Source: a virus
DNA: 44,536 bases
Direction: 5' to 3' (one strand)
IMG/VR virus record: IMGVR_UViG_3300032322_002461
Location: 1 to 44,536 of that record
Within the stretch, counting starts at the first letter, position 1. Each line of letters opens with the position of its first letter. Below are positions 8,144 to 18,247 of the stretch, in pieces. Under the pieces are notes generated by a model. It made no database searches. It had not been told where the DNA came from and was given only the letters and a program-made list of their open reading frames with translations. A program made the translations under genes and the position numbers.

Positions 8144-8389
8144 TTAATTTATAATTTCAAACGGGATTGATTCTACTTCTCGACAAAAATACAACATACC
8201 ATCTTTTCTAAAGGTATGAGTACATAGCCAAAGATCTTTTAATTCGTTAACCATTTCATTAGGTAAGGTTTTTGGTTCCTTTATTGCCCTATACAATTGA
8301 TAATAGTTATTATTTGCTTCTATCAGCTGCCCTAGATTCATTAAATTTTCGTTTAACTTGTTCTGAGATTGGTATAGGTCCTCCTTCAT
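8144..8389 (-). CDS. Hypothetical protein overlapping the thioesterase gene
   Basis: This 81-residue frame is predicted helical in its first half (NKLNENLMNLGQLIEANNNYYQLYRAIKE), with WLCTHTFRKDGMLYFCREVE after it. It overlaps the thioesterase gene by 80 nt if the ATG at 8389 is used. An internal ATG at 8341 gives 65 residues and a 32-nt overlap. No family recognised. It is probably real because it fills the space before the next gene and ends 4 nt from it. Confidence 0.5.
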   Translation of the reverse strand: MKEDLYQSQNKLNENLMNLGQLIEANNNYYQLYRAIKEPKTLPNEMVNELKDLWLCTHTFRKDGMLYFCREVESIPFEIIN

Positions 8390-8720
8390 CGTCTATTCTA
8401 ACAAAGGTCATAGATGTGGTTAGTATAATAGCTTCTTCTTCTTTAAACACATTGTATGATCTAACTTCAACGTCAAAGGTAGCGGATGTATTTCCTATAT
8501 CATTTAATCTGCTGTATATTTTAAGTAATGATCCTTCTTTAGCTGATTTTTTAAAAATACACTTATCAATAGCTATTGTGACCATATTTTTAGAGTGGCA
8601 CACCTCCATAGCATAGGCGGCCACAGCCGCATCTACCCAAGATAATAATTTACCCCCAAATAGGTTTCCGTGAAAACCTAAGTCCATCTTTTTAATAGGG
8701 TGGGTAGCTAAAAGTCTCAT
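8310..8720 (-). CDS. Acyl-CoA thioesterase, hotdog fold (YciA/BACH-like)
   Basis: This 136-residue protein has the hotdog signature of acyl-CoA hydrolases: the N-terminal HGNLFGGKLLSWVDAAVAAYA with catalytic-region Asp30, then VTIAIDKCIFKKSAKEGSLL and the strand NTSATFDVEVRSY. These enzymes hydrolyse acyl-CoA to free acid and CoA in the cytoplasm as homo-oligomers. Length is normal for YciA-like enzymes. It begins 4 nt inside the gp44-like gene, so a lipid-metabolism enzyme is translationally coupled to the clamp loader. This is an unusual phage cargo gene. The family call is confident; the substrate chain length cannot be read. Confidence 0.8.
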   Translation of the reverse strand: MRLLATHPIKKMDLGFHGNLFGGKLLSWVDAAVAAYAMEVCHSKNMVTIAIDKCIFKKSAKEGSLLKIYSRLNDIGNTSATFDVEVRSYNVFKEEEAIILTTSMTFVRIDDEGGPIPISEQVKRKFNESRAADRSK

Positions 8721-9637
8721 TTTATATCTATAAGTTTTGAAATTAAACTCATAGCATTTATTTCTTTATCTATACGAAAATTAGCTTGATAAGAATGTTC
8801 ATTGATATAAACTGCTACACTACCCTCTCTGTTGGGGGCATAAGCCGAAGCATTATCGTATAAGTATCTAAATAATTCTTCGAAATCATTTACACCTGAA
8901 TCTGCTATAATTTGTCTGATTGCTTTCCAGTCGGGTTTAGATTGTTTTAATTCTTCAACTATTAAAGCAGTATAATTAGATGACACTAATATTGATTCGT
9001 CTAATCTAATTTCACTTTCATGAGTAGATAATTGAATCGTATTAAGCATTTTACGTAAATCAGGATAATGTTTATTTACAATACACTTAATATCATTTAT
9101 TGTGTGTAAAACATTTTCAGTATCAAGTATTTTAGATAGATGCTTTGCTACTTCTTTTTTAGAAGGTGGTTCAATTTTTAATACTTGACAACGTGACTGA
9201 ATAGGATCTATAATACGTTCAATATAATTACAAGTAAGTATAAAACGTGTAGTGCGGGAATAGGTTTCAATTACATTGCGTAATGCCGCTTGCCCTTGAA
9301 TTGTAATAAAATCTGCTTCGTCTAATATAACTACTTTTAAAGGTTTAAAAGAAGCTGTACTAGCAAAACCAGATACCTTATCCCTAATAGTATCAATACC
9401 ACGTTCATCACTACTATTAATATAGAGATAGTCACAATCCAAGTTATTGACAATAAGCTTAGCAAGAGTAGTTTTACCACAGCCCGCCCCACCATAGAAA
9501 AGAAAGTTTTGAATATCATTTTGTTTTAAATATTTTTCAATAGTAGATTTAATATGTTCGTTACCTACATAATCTTCTAACGTTTTAGAACGATATTTTT
9601 CAACTAGTAAAGTATGTTCCCTATTCAAAATCTCCAT
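8717..9637 (-). CDS. Clamp loader ATPase subunit, T4 gp44-like
   Basis: A 306-residue AAA+ ATPase. It has Walker A GGAGCGKTT (about 49-57), Walker B VVILDEADF, a sensor-1 region FILTCNYIERI and the SRCQ arginine-finger motif of RFC/DnaX clamp loaders, followed by a helical collar domain. It should assemble with the gp62-like subunit and load the gp45-like clamp at primer ends. The start is taken as the ATG at 9637; a TTG three codons upstream is the only longer option. The gene overlaps its upstream neighbour by 17 nt. Confidence 0.9.
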   Translation of the reverse strand: MEILNREHTLLVEKYRSKTLEDYVGNEHIKSTIEKYLKQNDIQNFLFYGGAGCGKTTLAKLIVNNLDCDYLYINSSDERGIDTIRDKVSGFASTASFKPLKVVILDEADFITIQGQAALRNVIETYSRTTRFILTCNYIERIIDPIQSRCQVLKIEPPSKKEVAKHLSKILDTENVLHTINDIKCIVNKHYPDLRKMLNTIQLSTHESEIRLDESILVSSNYTALIVEELKQSKPDWKAIRQIIADSGVNDFEELFRYLYDNASAYAPNREGSVAVYINEHSYQANFRIDKEINAMSLISKLIDIK

Positions 9638-9877
9638 ATAAATCAAATTTTTTAGGTTCGGGTTTGGGTATTTCTTGGTTTGTTATAATATAACAAACTC
9701 CTTTCATAGGTTCAAGTCTAAATGCATTAGGTTTTACAGTTGCTATAACATAATACGCATTTAATACCTCGGTTAAGGAGGAGTATACTTGGTTATTAGC
9801 TAGTAATGTCCAAGTATCTCCTTTACCCTTAACGCGGTGAGCTATTTCAACTAATTTTTCAATTTGTTGAGTATCCA

Positions 9878-9878
<1 letters not shown>
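9621..9878 (-). CDS. Hypothetical protein between GroEL and clamp loader
   Basis: The 85-residue product starts MDTQQIEKLVEIAHRVKGKGDTW and contains a beta-rich middle (YYVIATVKPNAF; GVCYIITNQE), ending in an acidic, Pro-rich tail. I recognise no family. It shares one base with the groEL stop and overlaps the gp44-like gene by 17 nt, so it belongs to the chaperonin-clamp loader transcript. Confidence 0.55.
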
Positions 9879-11785
<1,907 letters not shown>

Positions 11786-11808
<23 letters not shown>

Positions 11809-12088
11809 ATGCTTGGTTTAATTGGTTAATTGTTTTTTTGTATTCATTAATAAAATCTTGTATTGAATCATAACTTTGGGATTTAGTAATATCTTCAGCT
11901 ACTTTACTTAAAGCCGTATGAAAATTAATATAATGGCCTATTTTTTGTGAATATTCTCTGCTATTATCAGATATAACATTTTTGTGCACTGTATAACATC
12001 CCTCTTCTAATTGAATGAAGTAGGGCTCCAAAATAGGATCTTTAAGATACTTTGTATACTGTTGATTTTTTTTTCTTCCTTTTGACAT
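11786..12088 (-). CDS. Hypothetical protein leading the chaperonin operon
   Basis: This 100-residue basic-to-helical protein starts MSKGRKKNQQYTKYLKDP and ends with a long helix (DSIQDFINEYKKTINQLNQAYEL). I recognise no family. It is the first gene after the promoter at 12128-12159 and its start has the recurring AAAATAAAAAGTT leader. The 23-nt overlap with groES couples the two genes. Confidence 0.6.
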
Positions 12089-12127
12089 AACTTTTTATTT
12101 TAAAATTACAACTAGTTGATCATATTA

Positions 12128-12159
12128 TAAATATACGAAATAAACATAAGATATCCAAA
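12128..12159 (-). promoter_or_regulatory. Bacteroidota-type promoter of the chaperonin operon
   Basis: Minus strand reads TTTGG-N19-TATATTTA, matching the other promoters here in both boxes and exact spacing. Transcription should start about 30-35 nt upstream of the 100-codon gene that leads groES-groEL. A perfect 10-bp palindrome (CAACTAGTTG, 12109-12118) sits at the expected early transcribed region and could be an operator. Confidence 0.7.
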
Positions 12160-12160
12160 T

Positions 12161-12877
12161 TTATTCGGCTTTTCTTGCAAAGAAATACCTACTGCTCCAA
12201 TTACTACCTTCAAATTCTAATTTAAGTAAACCATTAGTATTTATTTTCATAGTAGCTTTATCTGCATCCTTGTTATTAGCCATAACTACTTTAATTATTT
12301 CTGAGTCAAATGGTAAATTAAATTGGGCACTAGTATTTTTACTATTAGGAATCATATATTCGATTTTATTTGTATAACTTTCGTTATTACCAAATATCAT
12401 TACTACTACATTGTCCCCATCAAAATTTTGGGTTGTAGTAAAAATCACGTGATCACTTTGTAGTGCTCCTTTAGCTTTAATTATATTAGATAAATCTTCA
12501 ATTTCTAAAGAACATTCAACATTATACCCACTTGATTCATTTACTCCTTTAGGAACTTGAATTAATAAAATATCTGCTAAGGGGTAATTTAAAGTATAAT
12601 TTCTATCTTCTATAATTAACCTTTGATTTACTAAACTAAGATTTAATTCACCTGTAGTAATTGCTACTAATTTATCAAGTTGAGTAGTATCATAAATAGC
12701 GATTTCATTATCGGGTAGATCAAAATCTTTATATTCAATTTCTCCAATCATGCTTTTAGCAGGATTATTGAATTTAACATATAAAGACTTATCTTTAATA
12801 GTCCATTTTACGGATTCAACTAATCCGTTTAAATTATATTTAGATATAACTTTTTGTAGGTTGTGTTTGCTTATCAT
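12161..12877 (-). CDS. Sliding clamp, T4 gp45-like
   Basis: The 238-residue protein is close to T4 gp45 in length (228). It has the duplicated PCNA-like beta pattern, a central TTQLDKLVAITTGELNLSL, and a C-terminal strand NTNGLLKLEFEGSNWSSRYFFARK that is typical of gp45 clamps. Trimers would encircle DNA and tether the split PolB. It is followed 2 nt after the C-terminal polymerase gene in the same transcript, the natural gene order for a replisome. The call rests on fold pattern plus context. Confidence 0.75.
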   Translation of the reverse strand: MISKHNLQKVISKYNLNGLVESVKWTIKDKSLYVKFNNPAKSMIGEIEYKDFDLPDNEIAIYDTTQLDKLVAITTGELNLSLVNQRLIIEDRNYTLNYPLADILLIQVPKGVNESSGYNVECSLEIEDLSNIIKAKGALQSDHVIFTTTQNFDGDNVVVMIFGNNESYTNKIEYMIPNSKNTSAQFNLPFDSEIIKVVMANNKDADKATMKINTNGLLKLEFEGSNWSSRYFFARKAE

Positions 12878-12879
12878 AA

Positions 12880-13818
12880 TTAAAATTCAAAAAATAGATT
12901 TCTATAGGGATTTAAATTTAATTGCCAACCCATATCATTGTAAAATCCCTCTAATTTACTTTCTAATATAGATTCAAATGATTTATGTTTGTCGGCGTAT
13001 TGATTCAATAATGTAAGTATCTTTTCGGGAATATCAAAGTCTAAAAATGCAAGTGCATCAATTCGATAAGGATTATCTTTTAGATAAATCCATTTAATTT
13101 TATCACCTTGAACAATTTTTGAATGTTGTTTATCTAGTTTCCAAAATGTTAATAAATCATTATACCTAATAGCGGCTTTAACTGGGGCGGGAGCTTTAGG
13201 GGCAATAGCAGTAAACATTGAAGCTAAAACAGGTTTACCTTTATCTTTTACTACATAATCATTTAATGTTTTTACAGCTGTAGGGTTACCTAATATAGTA
13301 ATATCAACCTCTTTAGACATTACATATTCCCTAAATTTAAGTACTAAATCATCAATTTCATTTTGGCTTGCTCCTTTAAGTGTTTTTTCTAAAATTGAAT
13401 TAAAAAATTCTCCAAAAATAGGGGGAAAATTAGCTTTCATAAATTCTAACCCCTTAATGTCTAACTCATTTTTAACTACACCCTCCTTTTTAGTAATCCA
13501 TTGGGCATATCTTCTAGTAGCCCTAAAATAGGCTGAACGAATAATACATTCGGTTTTCATTTCAAACCTATGTTGAGGAACATTAAATATATTTTGGGAC
13601 ATTTGGGAATAATAATCCGTAATTAAATCTTGGTATTTGAGTGCTATTTCTTCTAGTTTAGAATCTTTTTCATCTTCACTCATATTATCAAAATCGGGAT
13701 ATAAATGCCTAAGTAAAGGCTCAGCATTATAATAATTCGAATCAGTATCAATATATGAACAAAAATTAGTATCATCTTTTTTACAGACAAACCAAGGTGT
13801 ATTTTCTATGTGTATCAT
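12880..13818 (-). CDS. Family B DNA polymerase, C-terminal fragment (palm motif C and thumb)
   Basis: This 312-residue protein starts just before motif C, CSYIDTDSNYY, whose Asp24 and Asp26 are the catalytic YxDTDS pair of T4 gp43-like polymerases. RFEMKTECIIRSAYFRATRRYAQW is the start of the palm/thumb region, and the tail ends in YRNLFFEF, a likely clamp-binding peptide comparable to the hydrophobic end of T4 gp43. It must pair with the N-terminal fragment encoded upstream; together they total 885 residues against 898 in T4. The ATG overlaps the stop of the Smr-like gene (ATGA). There is no sign of decay. Confidence 0.88.
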   Translation of the reverse strand: MIHIENTPWFVCKKDDTNFCSYIDTDSNYYNAEPLLRHLYPDFDNMSEDEKDSKLEEIALKYQDLITDYYSQMSQNIFNVPQHRFEMKTECIIRSAYFRATRRYAQWITKKEGVVKNELDIKGLEFMKANFPPIFGEFFNSILEKTLKGASQNEIDDLVLKFREYVMSKEVDITILGNPTAVKTLNDYVVKDKGKPVLASMFTAIAPKAPAPVKAAIRYNDLLTFWKLDKQHSKIVQGDKIKWIYLKDNPYRIDALAFLDFDIPEKILTLLNQYADKHKSFESILESKLEGFYNDMGWQLNLNPYRNLFFEF

Positions 13819-14066
13819 CCTATTACATTTATTTGGCCCAGATTTTCAGCCCACACAATATACTTAAAATCATGTGCATCTAAAAATTCAAATACTAATT
13901 TTCTCATTTCTGTTGAGTTTCCTGTTATAATAATAGATTCTTCTAATCCCTTTCCTTTCCACAAATAAAAATTTTCTAATATTTTATTTACATCAGAATG
14001 AGAAACTCCGTGTAAATCAATCGTTCTCTTCGGTTTCGTTATTTTCTTCCTCATAATATTCGTCAT
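13815..14066 (-). CDS. Smr-domain-like small protein inserted within the split polymerase
   Basis: The product of 83 residues contains RTIDLHGVSHSDV, then a helix, ESIIITGNSTEMRKLVFEFLDAH and a last strand. This matches the Smr domain of MutS2 and related proteins (LDLHG ... HGxGtg ...), though the HGKG loop is TGNST here. Smr domains bind or nick branched DNA or cleave RNA. I prefer the ATG at 14066; a GTG at 14069 and an ATG at 14054 are alternatives. It overlaps the gene upstream by up to 50 nt and ends in ATGA with the polymerase C-fragment, so it is coupled to both. Confidence 0.6.
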   Translation of the reverse strand: MTNIMRKKITKPKRTIDLHGVSHSDVNKILENFYLWKGKGLEESIIITGNSTEMRKLVFEFLDAHDFKYIVWAENLGQINVIG

Positions 14067-14316
14067 CACAATTTTTAAAAGGACTAACGTATGCCGTAGC
14101 TATTTCTCCCTTACTATCATACAAAGGTTCTTCTGTTTTAATTTCAAATACTATACCTTGAATAGTAAGGATTCCGCCTTGCGTAAGCATTTTCCTAAAT
14201 AAATTTTCTTGACGTTCAGTAAAATCTTTGGTTAATTGTATAACCTCATCTTTACTTACTTCTCTACCATTATAATAAATTGTAGTTCCTTTTCTAATTG
14301 ATTGTTTAGCTATCAT
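14017..14316 (-). CDS. Hypothetical acidic-tailed protein between polymerase fragments
   Basis: This 99-residue protein has a basic N-terminus (MIAKQSIRKGTTIYYNGREV), a central ILTIQGIVFEIKTEEPLYD beta region and a strongly acidic tail (YYEEENNETEEND). No family recognised. Its ATG overlaps the stop of the N-terminal polymerase gene as ATGA, and it overlaps the Smr-like gene downstream. It is one of two genes sitting where a single-chain polymerase would continue. Confidence 0.6.
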   Translation of the reverse strand: MIAKQSIRKGTTIYYNGREVSKDEVIQLTKDFTERQENLFRKMLTQGGILTIQGIVFEIKTEEPLYDSKGEIATAYVSPFKNCDDEYYEEENNETEEND

Positions 14317-16034
14317 AGTGTTATTTCTCCTTTTAATACTTTGTTCATATGAGTGTTAGCAAATAAAGCTGATTCTTGAATAATACGTTGCCCTGTTAAA
14401 GTTATACTTTCACTTAATATTACATTTCCGTATCTAAATGAACCTAAAGCTGTAGCACCGTATAAACTATTTAATAAAATTTTCATTGTATGTTGCATTA
14501 AATGGTATTTTTCTCCATCTGCTTTATTACCTGCTTTATAAGATTGTTTCATTTTATTTTTATAAATAACCCTTTCATCAAACCATTTTGATAGAATTGT
14601 TTTTAGTACTGAATCAAAATCTGTTCTATATAATACCCCATTAGCTGAAATAGCTAAATTTTCATTTTCGATTAGATTAATAATATCTTTAACTTTCATT
14701 TGGGCGGATTTGCGTTTAGAATTTTGAATAGTTAAATCTAATTCACTATCCATTTGTTTTAAATCATTTAACCCAAAACGGCAATTAAATATTTCTTTAC
14801 CTTCAACCACAACTTTCTCATCGGGGATAATAATTCTACCTACTAAAGTTTCTTTACCAATATTTAAAGACATTATAATTGAAGGATATAGTGATGTTAA
14901 ATCCTCGTCAAACATATATTTGAATAAACCTGCTTGGGGGCAAAATAAATACCCCCCTGCATAATTTTTCTTAGTTATAGGATTTCTATCGCGGGAGGGG
15001 GGAATTATATTCTGAGAAAGTAAATAGGCAGAAATAGCCCCATCGTGTATAAAGCTGTTTTTATAAACGTCCGAATATCTAATTTTTCCTTTATGTGCTA
15101 GATTTTTAGTTAATGGTAAATATTGAAACTTTTCATCTAGTGCTTTTATAATTTCAACGTCTCGAAAGTTATATTGGATGAATTTGTTTTTATCCTCTTT
15201 AAATAATCTATCTAAGCTGCCATTATATTCAACTTTTTCTATATTTACATATTTTTTACCTAAATAATCAAGTTTATATGATGGTTCATCTTTAAAACTA
15301 AATTTTTTATGCAATTTCATATAGTCCAGTGATTCTAAACCTGCTATATCTAACCAACGATGTTCATTCCATTCCGATTCGTCTTTAACAACCCCAATAG
15401 GTGAAAGCATGTTTGCAATTTCCACATCAAATATTTTGCACATTCTAAAATATAAATAGGGTATATCAAAGTAATCGCTGTTATAACCTACTAATATATC
15501 GGGGTTAATAGTACGAATATACTCTAAAAATTTCATGAGTAATTCTTGTTCGGTTTTTATAGGGATTATTTTTCTATTTTCTTCTACAGCATTTTCTAAT
15601 TCTCCCTTTTCATCTAAAATTAAAATAACCCATTCATCTTTCTGTTTATACCACCAAGCTATAGAAGTAACAGGTTTAGGGGCATTCATAATATAATCTT
15701 TAGTAAGAGCTCCCCCCATTTCAATCTCGATATCAAAAAACACTTCACGATGAGTTGTAGAAGGCTCATCATTAGTGCCATATTTATCAATTAAAAATCG
15801 TTGATATGGTTTAATGTCGTAGAAATGTAATCTAGGATTTTCTTTATCCCATTTTGTTACTTTACGAAGGGATTCATGTCTTAGCCCTCTAATATTTTTA
15901 TCAGCATCTATATCGTCACATTCTTCATAAGCATAAAAATTCCAAGAAAATGATTTGTAACTTTCATCATCCCATAAGTGGATTTTATAATTATTGGGGT
16001 TTATGTATTGGGCATAACACGATTTATAACTCAT
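14313..16034 (-). CDS. Family B DNA polymerase, N-terminal fragment (exonuclease, motifs A and B)
   Basis: A 573-residue T4 gp43-like fragment. The 3'-5' exonuclease is intact: Asp101/Glu103 in FFDIEIE, Asp190 in YNSDYFDIPY, and Tyr288/Asp292 in YNFRDVEI. Polymerase motif A is DLTSLYPSII (Asp378) and motif B is KILLNSLYG (Lys518-Gly526). The chain stops about 45 residues after motif B, before motif C, which is supplied by the separate downstream gene. It begins 4 nt inside the MazG-like gene and ends in ATGA with the next one. This is the main replicative polymerase if the halves assemble. Confidence 0.92.
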   Translation of the reverse strand: MSYKSCYAQYINPNNYKIHLWDDESYKSFSWNFYAYEECDDIDADKNIRGLRHESLRKVTKWDKENPRLHFYDIKPYQRFLIDKYGTNDEPSTTHREVFFDIEIEMGGALTKDYIMNAPKPVTSIAWWYKQKDEWVILILDEKGELENAVEENRKIIPIKTEQELLMKFLEYIRTINPDILVGYNSDYFDIPYLYFRMCKIFDVEIANMLSPIGVVKDESEWNEHRWLDIAGLESLDYMKLHKKFSFKDEPSYKLDYLGKKYVNIEKVEYNGSLDRLFKEDKNKFIQYNFRDVEIIKALDEKFQYLPLTKNLAHKGKIRYSDVYKNSFIHDGAISAYLLSQNIIPPSRDRNPITKKNYAGGYLFCPQAGLFKYMFDEDLTSLYPSIIMSLNIGKETLVGRIIIPDEKVVVEGKEIFNCRFGLNDLKQMDSELDLTIQNSKRKSAQMKVKDIINLIENENLAISANGVLYRTDFDSVLKTILSKWFDERVIYKNKMKQSYKAGNKADGEKYHLMQHTMKILLNSLYGATALGSFRYGNVILSESITLTGQRIIQESALFANTHMNKVLKGEITL

Positions 16035-16537
16035 TTAGATCGCTTTAATTCTTCTTCTGTAAAAAATTGCTTAAGATTAGGTTTAAAATAATTGATTGAT
16101 TTCATTACTTTTTTATCGTGGCTACGATATACCACATACTTGTCACCAACTCGCTCGTAATGGCAATCTGCACCTTGTTCTTGGGAGCGTACTTTGACAG
16201 TTTCTTGTGCTTCTTCTTCAGTGTTACAAGCCTTTGATAAATTAGATGCCTGTACTTCCAAATAAGCGGGCCAAATTTTATCCTTAAGGCCATGAAGTAA
16301 AACTCCATTCCCAAGGGATACATAAGCAATGTCGCATAGCGCGTCCAAAACCTCAACGATATCTCCTTTTTCACATGCCTGTTTATATTCCTCAAGTTCT
16401 TCCAAAACAAAGTTGTATACAAACTCCCATTCTTTTCTATTGGTTGGAATTGTAGGTTCATAATTGTTGGGTTTATTCATTAAAGCATTAAACTCCTCAA
16501 CTTCACTTACGAAGGGTACGTAATTATTGTTTTCCAT
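16031..16537 (-). CDS. MazG/PRA-PH-like nucleotide pyrophosphohydrolase
   Basis: The 168-residue protein has the alpha-helical metal-binding signature of the all-alpha NTP pyrophosphatases: EELEEY (Glu46-Glu50), then EVLDALCDIAYVSLG with Glu62, Asp65 and Asp69. A C-terminal extension includes DCHYERVGDKYVVYRSHDKKVMKS, as in phosphoribosyl-ATP pyrophosphohydrolase-like phage proteins. It would hydrolyse NTPs or dNTPs, trimming pools or lowering ppGpp-type alarm signals. It overlaps the polymerase N-fragment by 4 nt and follows folE by 5 nt. Confidence 0.75.
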   Translation of the reverse strand: MENNNYVPFVSEVEEFNALMNKPNNYEPTIPTNRKEWEFVYNFVLEELEEYKQACEKGDIVEVLDALCDIAYVSLGNGVLLHGLKDKIWPAYLEVQASNLSKACNTEEEAQETVKVRSQEQGADCHYERVGDKYVVYRSHDKKVMKSINYFKPNLKQFFTEEELKRSK

Positions 16538-16542
16538 AAATA

Positions 16543-17247
16543 TTAAATTGAAATGTGTCCGTTGTTTATTTTGAGTGAATCAAAAAATTCTTTACGCACT
16601 AAATTATTATTGTCCATGAATACACCGCTTGCTTTGGTAGTTACCATAGCTGCTCCTTGGTGATTAATACCCCTACAACTTACACAGTTGTGTGTAGCAA
16701 CTATAGTTATAATAACTCCTTTATTATTTTCACAAACTTTATCTACAGCTTGGTGAATTGCTGAGGTAAGTTGTTCCTGAATAGCTCCACGGCGGCCAAA
16801 ATGTTCTACGATTCGGTTTAATTTAGATAACCCGATTACTCTACCTTCATCTCCGGCAACATAGCCAATGTGTACTACACCCCTAATTGTTTGGTGGTGG
16901 TGGCTACACATGCTAGTTAATTGAATATTTCTTTCAATAATAATACCATCGTATCCATCACTCGGGAATGATGTAATTTCTGTAAATGGAGTATATCTGC
17001 CTTTCCATAAATCATTAACATATGCTTTTGCTACGCGACGAGGAGTTTCCATTGAATTAGGATCGTTTCTCCAATCGCATTTTAATGCATCAAGGAATTT
17101 ACCGAATGCTTCGGTTGCTTCCTCTATCATTAATTCTTTATCTTTGTCGGTAAGTGGGTATCCTGATGCTACTCCATTGGCATAGCCTATTGGCACGCAT
17201 TCAATATCTTTATATTGTTTGCGGCGTTTGTTTTCTATTTCTTGCAT
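16543..17247 (-). CDS. folE: GTP cyclohydrolase I
   Basis: This 234-residue protein has the FolE core: TPRRVAKAYV, LTSMCSHHHQTIRGVVHIGYV (zinc Cys and His pair), GLSKLNRIVEHFGRR, and ATHNCVSCRGINHQGA with the second zinc cysteine. The Glu that usually follows the first zinc Cys (CEHH) is Ser here. It converts GTP to 7,8-dihydroneopterin triphosphate, the first step toward both folate and 7-deazaguanine; with QueD, QueE and QueC in the window the latter fits better. It has its own promoter at 17266-17297. Confidence 0.93.
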   Translation of the reverse strand: MQEIENKRRKQYKDIECVPIGYANGVASGYPLTDKDKELMIEEATEAFGKFLDALKCDWRNDPNSMETPRRVAKAYVNDLWKGRYTPFTEITSFPSDGYDGIIIERNIQLTSMCSHHHQTIRGVVHIGYVAGDEGRVIGLSKLNRIVEHFGRRGAIQEQLTSAIHQAVDKVCENNKGVIITIVATHNCVSCRGINHQGAAMVTTKASGVFMDNNNLVRKEFFDSLKINNGHISI

Positions 17248-17265
17248 ATAACTTATTTTTTCGTA

Positions 17266-17297
17266 TGAATATAATAACCTTTATTTAAAAAACCAAG
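17266..17297 (-). promoter_or_regulatory. Bacteroidota-type promoter of folE
   Basis: Minus strand reads CTTGG-N19-TATATTCA, ending 18 nt before the folE ATG. It shares the 13-mer GTTATTATATTCA with the gp32 promoter, including the bases just upstream of the -7 box. Confidence 0.7.
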
Positions 17298-17298
17298 T

Positions 17299-17823
17299 TT
17301 AATCTACCTCAATATAAATACCTTTTACTACTTTTAGATTCCTATATAATCCATTTACCCCATCTAAACCATATCCATATAAATAGGCTTCATCTTTAAT
17401 TAAATACCCATAAATTAAATCTTTAGGAGTATCAGAAGAAAAGCGTTTAAATAAAGTTACTGGGGTTATTGATTTAGGTTTGTCTACTTGGAGTTTTTTA
17501 ATAATAAAATCCATCGTGTTGCCCGAGTCGTAAATATCGTCTATTACAAATACATCTCTATTGCAAAGAGGAATTTCGGGGTATTTAGTTATTTTTAGTT
17601 CGCCTTGGGTCACACCGTCGTATGATTTGGCTCTAATAAAATCTATTTCACAATCCCCTAATTCTCTAACTAGATCAGCAAAGAATATAAAAGCCCCGTT
17701 TAATATACAAATCATTACGGGAGGCTTTTCACATTTTTGTTCTATAACATTTTCAGCTATATTTTTAGCTATATCTTTAACTATTAGTTTTAATTCGTTT
17801 TCAGTGTATAATGTTGTGAGCAT
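17299..17823 (-). CDS. Purine (hypoxanthine-type) phosphoribosyltransferase
   Basis: The 174-residue protein has the type I PRTase fold: VMICILNGAFIFFADLVREL, the FIRAKSYDG loop, and the PRPP-binding DVFVIDDIYDSGNTM (two adjacent Asp, then DSGNT). Length and order match bacterial Hpt. It would salvage hypoxanthine or guanine into IMP/GMP using PRPP, feeding phage nucleotide synthesis. It starts 7 nt downstream of the ParB-like gene stop and ends just before the folE promoter. Confidence 0.85.
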   Translation of the reverse strand: MLTTLYTENELKLIVKDIAKNIAENVIEQKCEKPPVMICILNGAFIFFADLVRELGDCEIDFIRAKSYDGVTQGELKITKYPEIPLCNRDVFVIDDIYDSGNTMDFIIKKLQVDKPKSITPVTLFKRFSSDTPKDLIYGYLIKDEAYLYGYGLDGVNGLYRNLKVVKGIYIEVD

Positions 17824-17830
17824 TTTGTAT

Positions 17831-18247
17831 TTAATTAAAAGTATTCCAAAAATTTTCTAATGATTCATCGTCTAAAACATAACCTAACTCTCCATTAATA
17901 TCTTTGTCTATTATGTATTTTACTCTGTGGTGTCCGTCTACAACTTGAGCATCATCATACTCGGCTGTGTATTTTAGTAGTACGGGTTTGCTAGTATCGT
18001 ATTCTTGTTTAAGTTTTAATTCACCCCAATTATCGTATTCTGATGGGGTTACTTCTATGGTTTTATCATTTAATCTAATGTAGGGTTGGTTATTGTTTGT
18101 TGAAATATAACCATGAGGTTCATAAGTGCCAAATTTTTTGAATTCAGCAGAATATTTTTCTAAAAAATCTTCTTTAGATAAGGTTTTGGCATCATTGACA
18201 ATATTGTTTTTTATGTTTTCCCTTAGTAAATCAACTAATTTTATCAT
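17831..18247 (-). CDS. ParB-like domain protein with capsid-targeting-like N-terminus
   Basis: This 138-residue protein carries VVDGHHRVKYII, the DGHHR signature of the ParB/sulfiredoxin fold, preceded by a strand-rich segment (KPVLLKYTAEYDDA). Its first ten residues, MIKLVDLLRE, nearly match the start of the methyltransferase-like protein at 31599-32129 (MIKLIDILKE) and end in L-x-E, the cleavage consensus of the T4 prohead protease gp21. In T4 such a short N-terminal peptide directs internal proteins into the prohead. The gene is coupled by ATGA to a 38-codon membrane-peptide gene upstream. Nuclease or nucleotide-binding activity is possible but unproven. Confidence 0.65.
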   Translation of the reverse strand: MIKLVDLLRENIKNNIVNDAKTLSKEDFLEKYSAEFKKFGTYEPHGYISTNNNQPYIRLNDKTIEVTPSEYDNWGELKLKQEYDTSKPVLLKYTAEYDDAQVVDGHHRVKYIIDKDINGELGYVLDDESLENFWNTFN

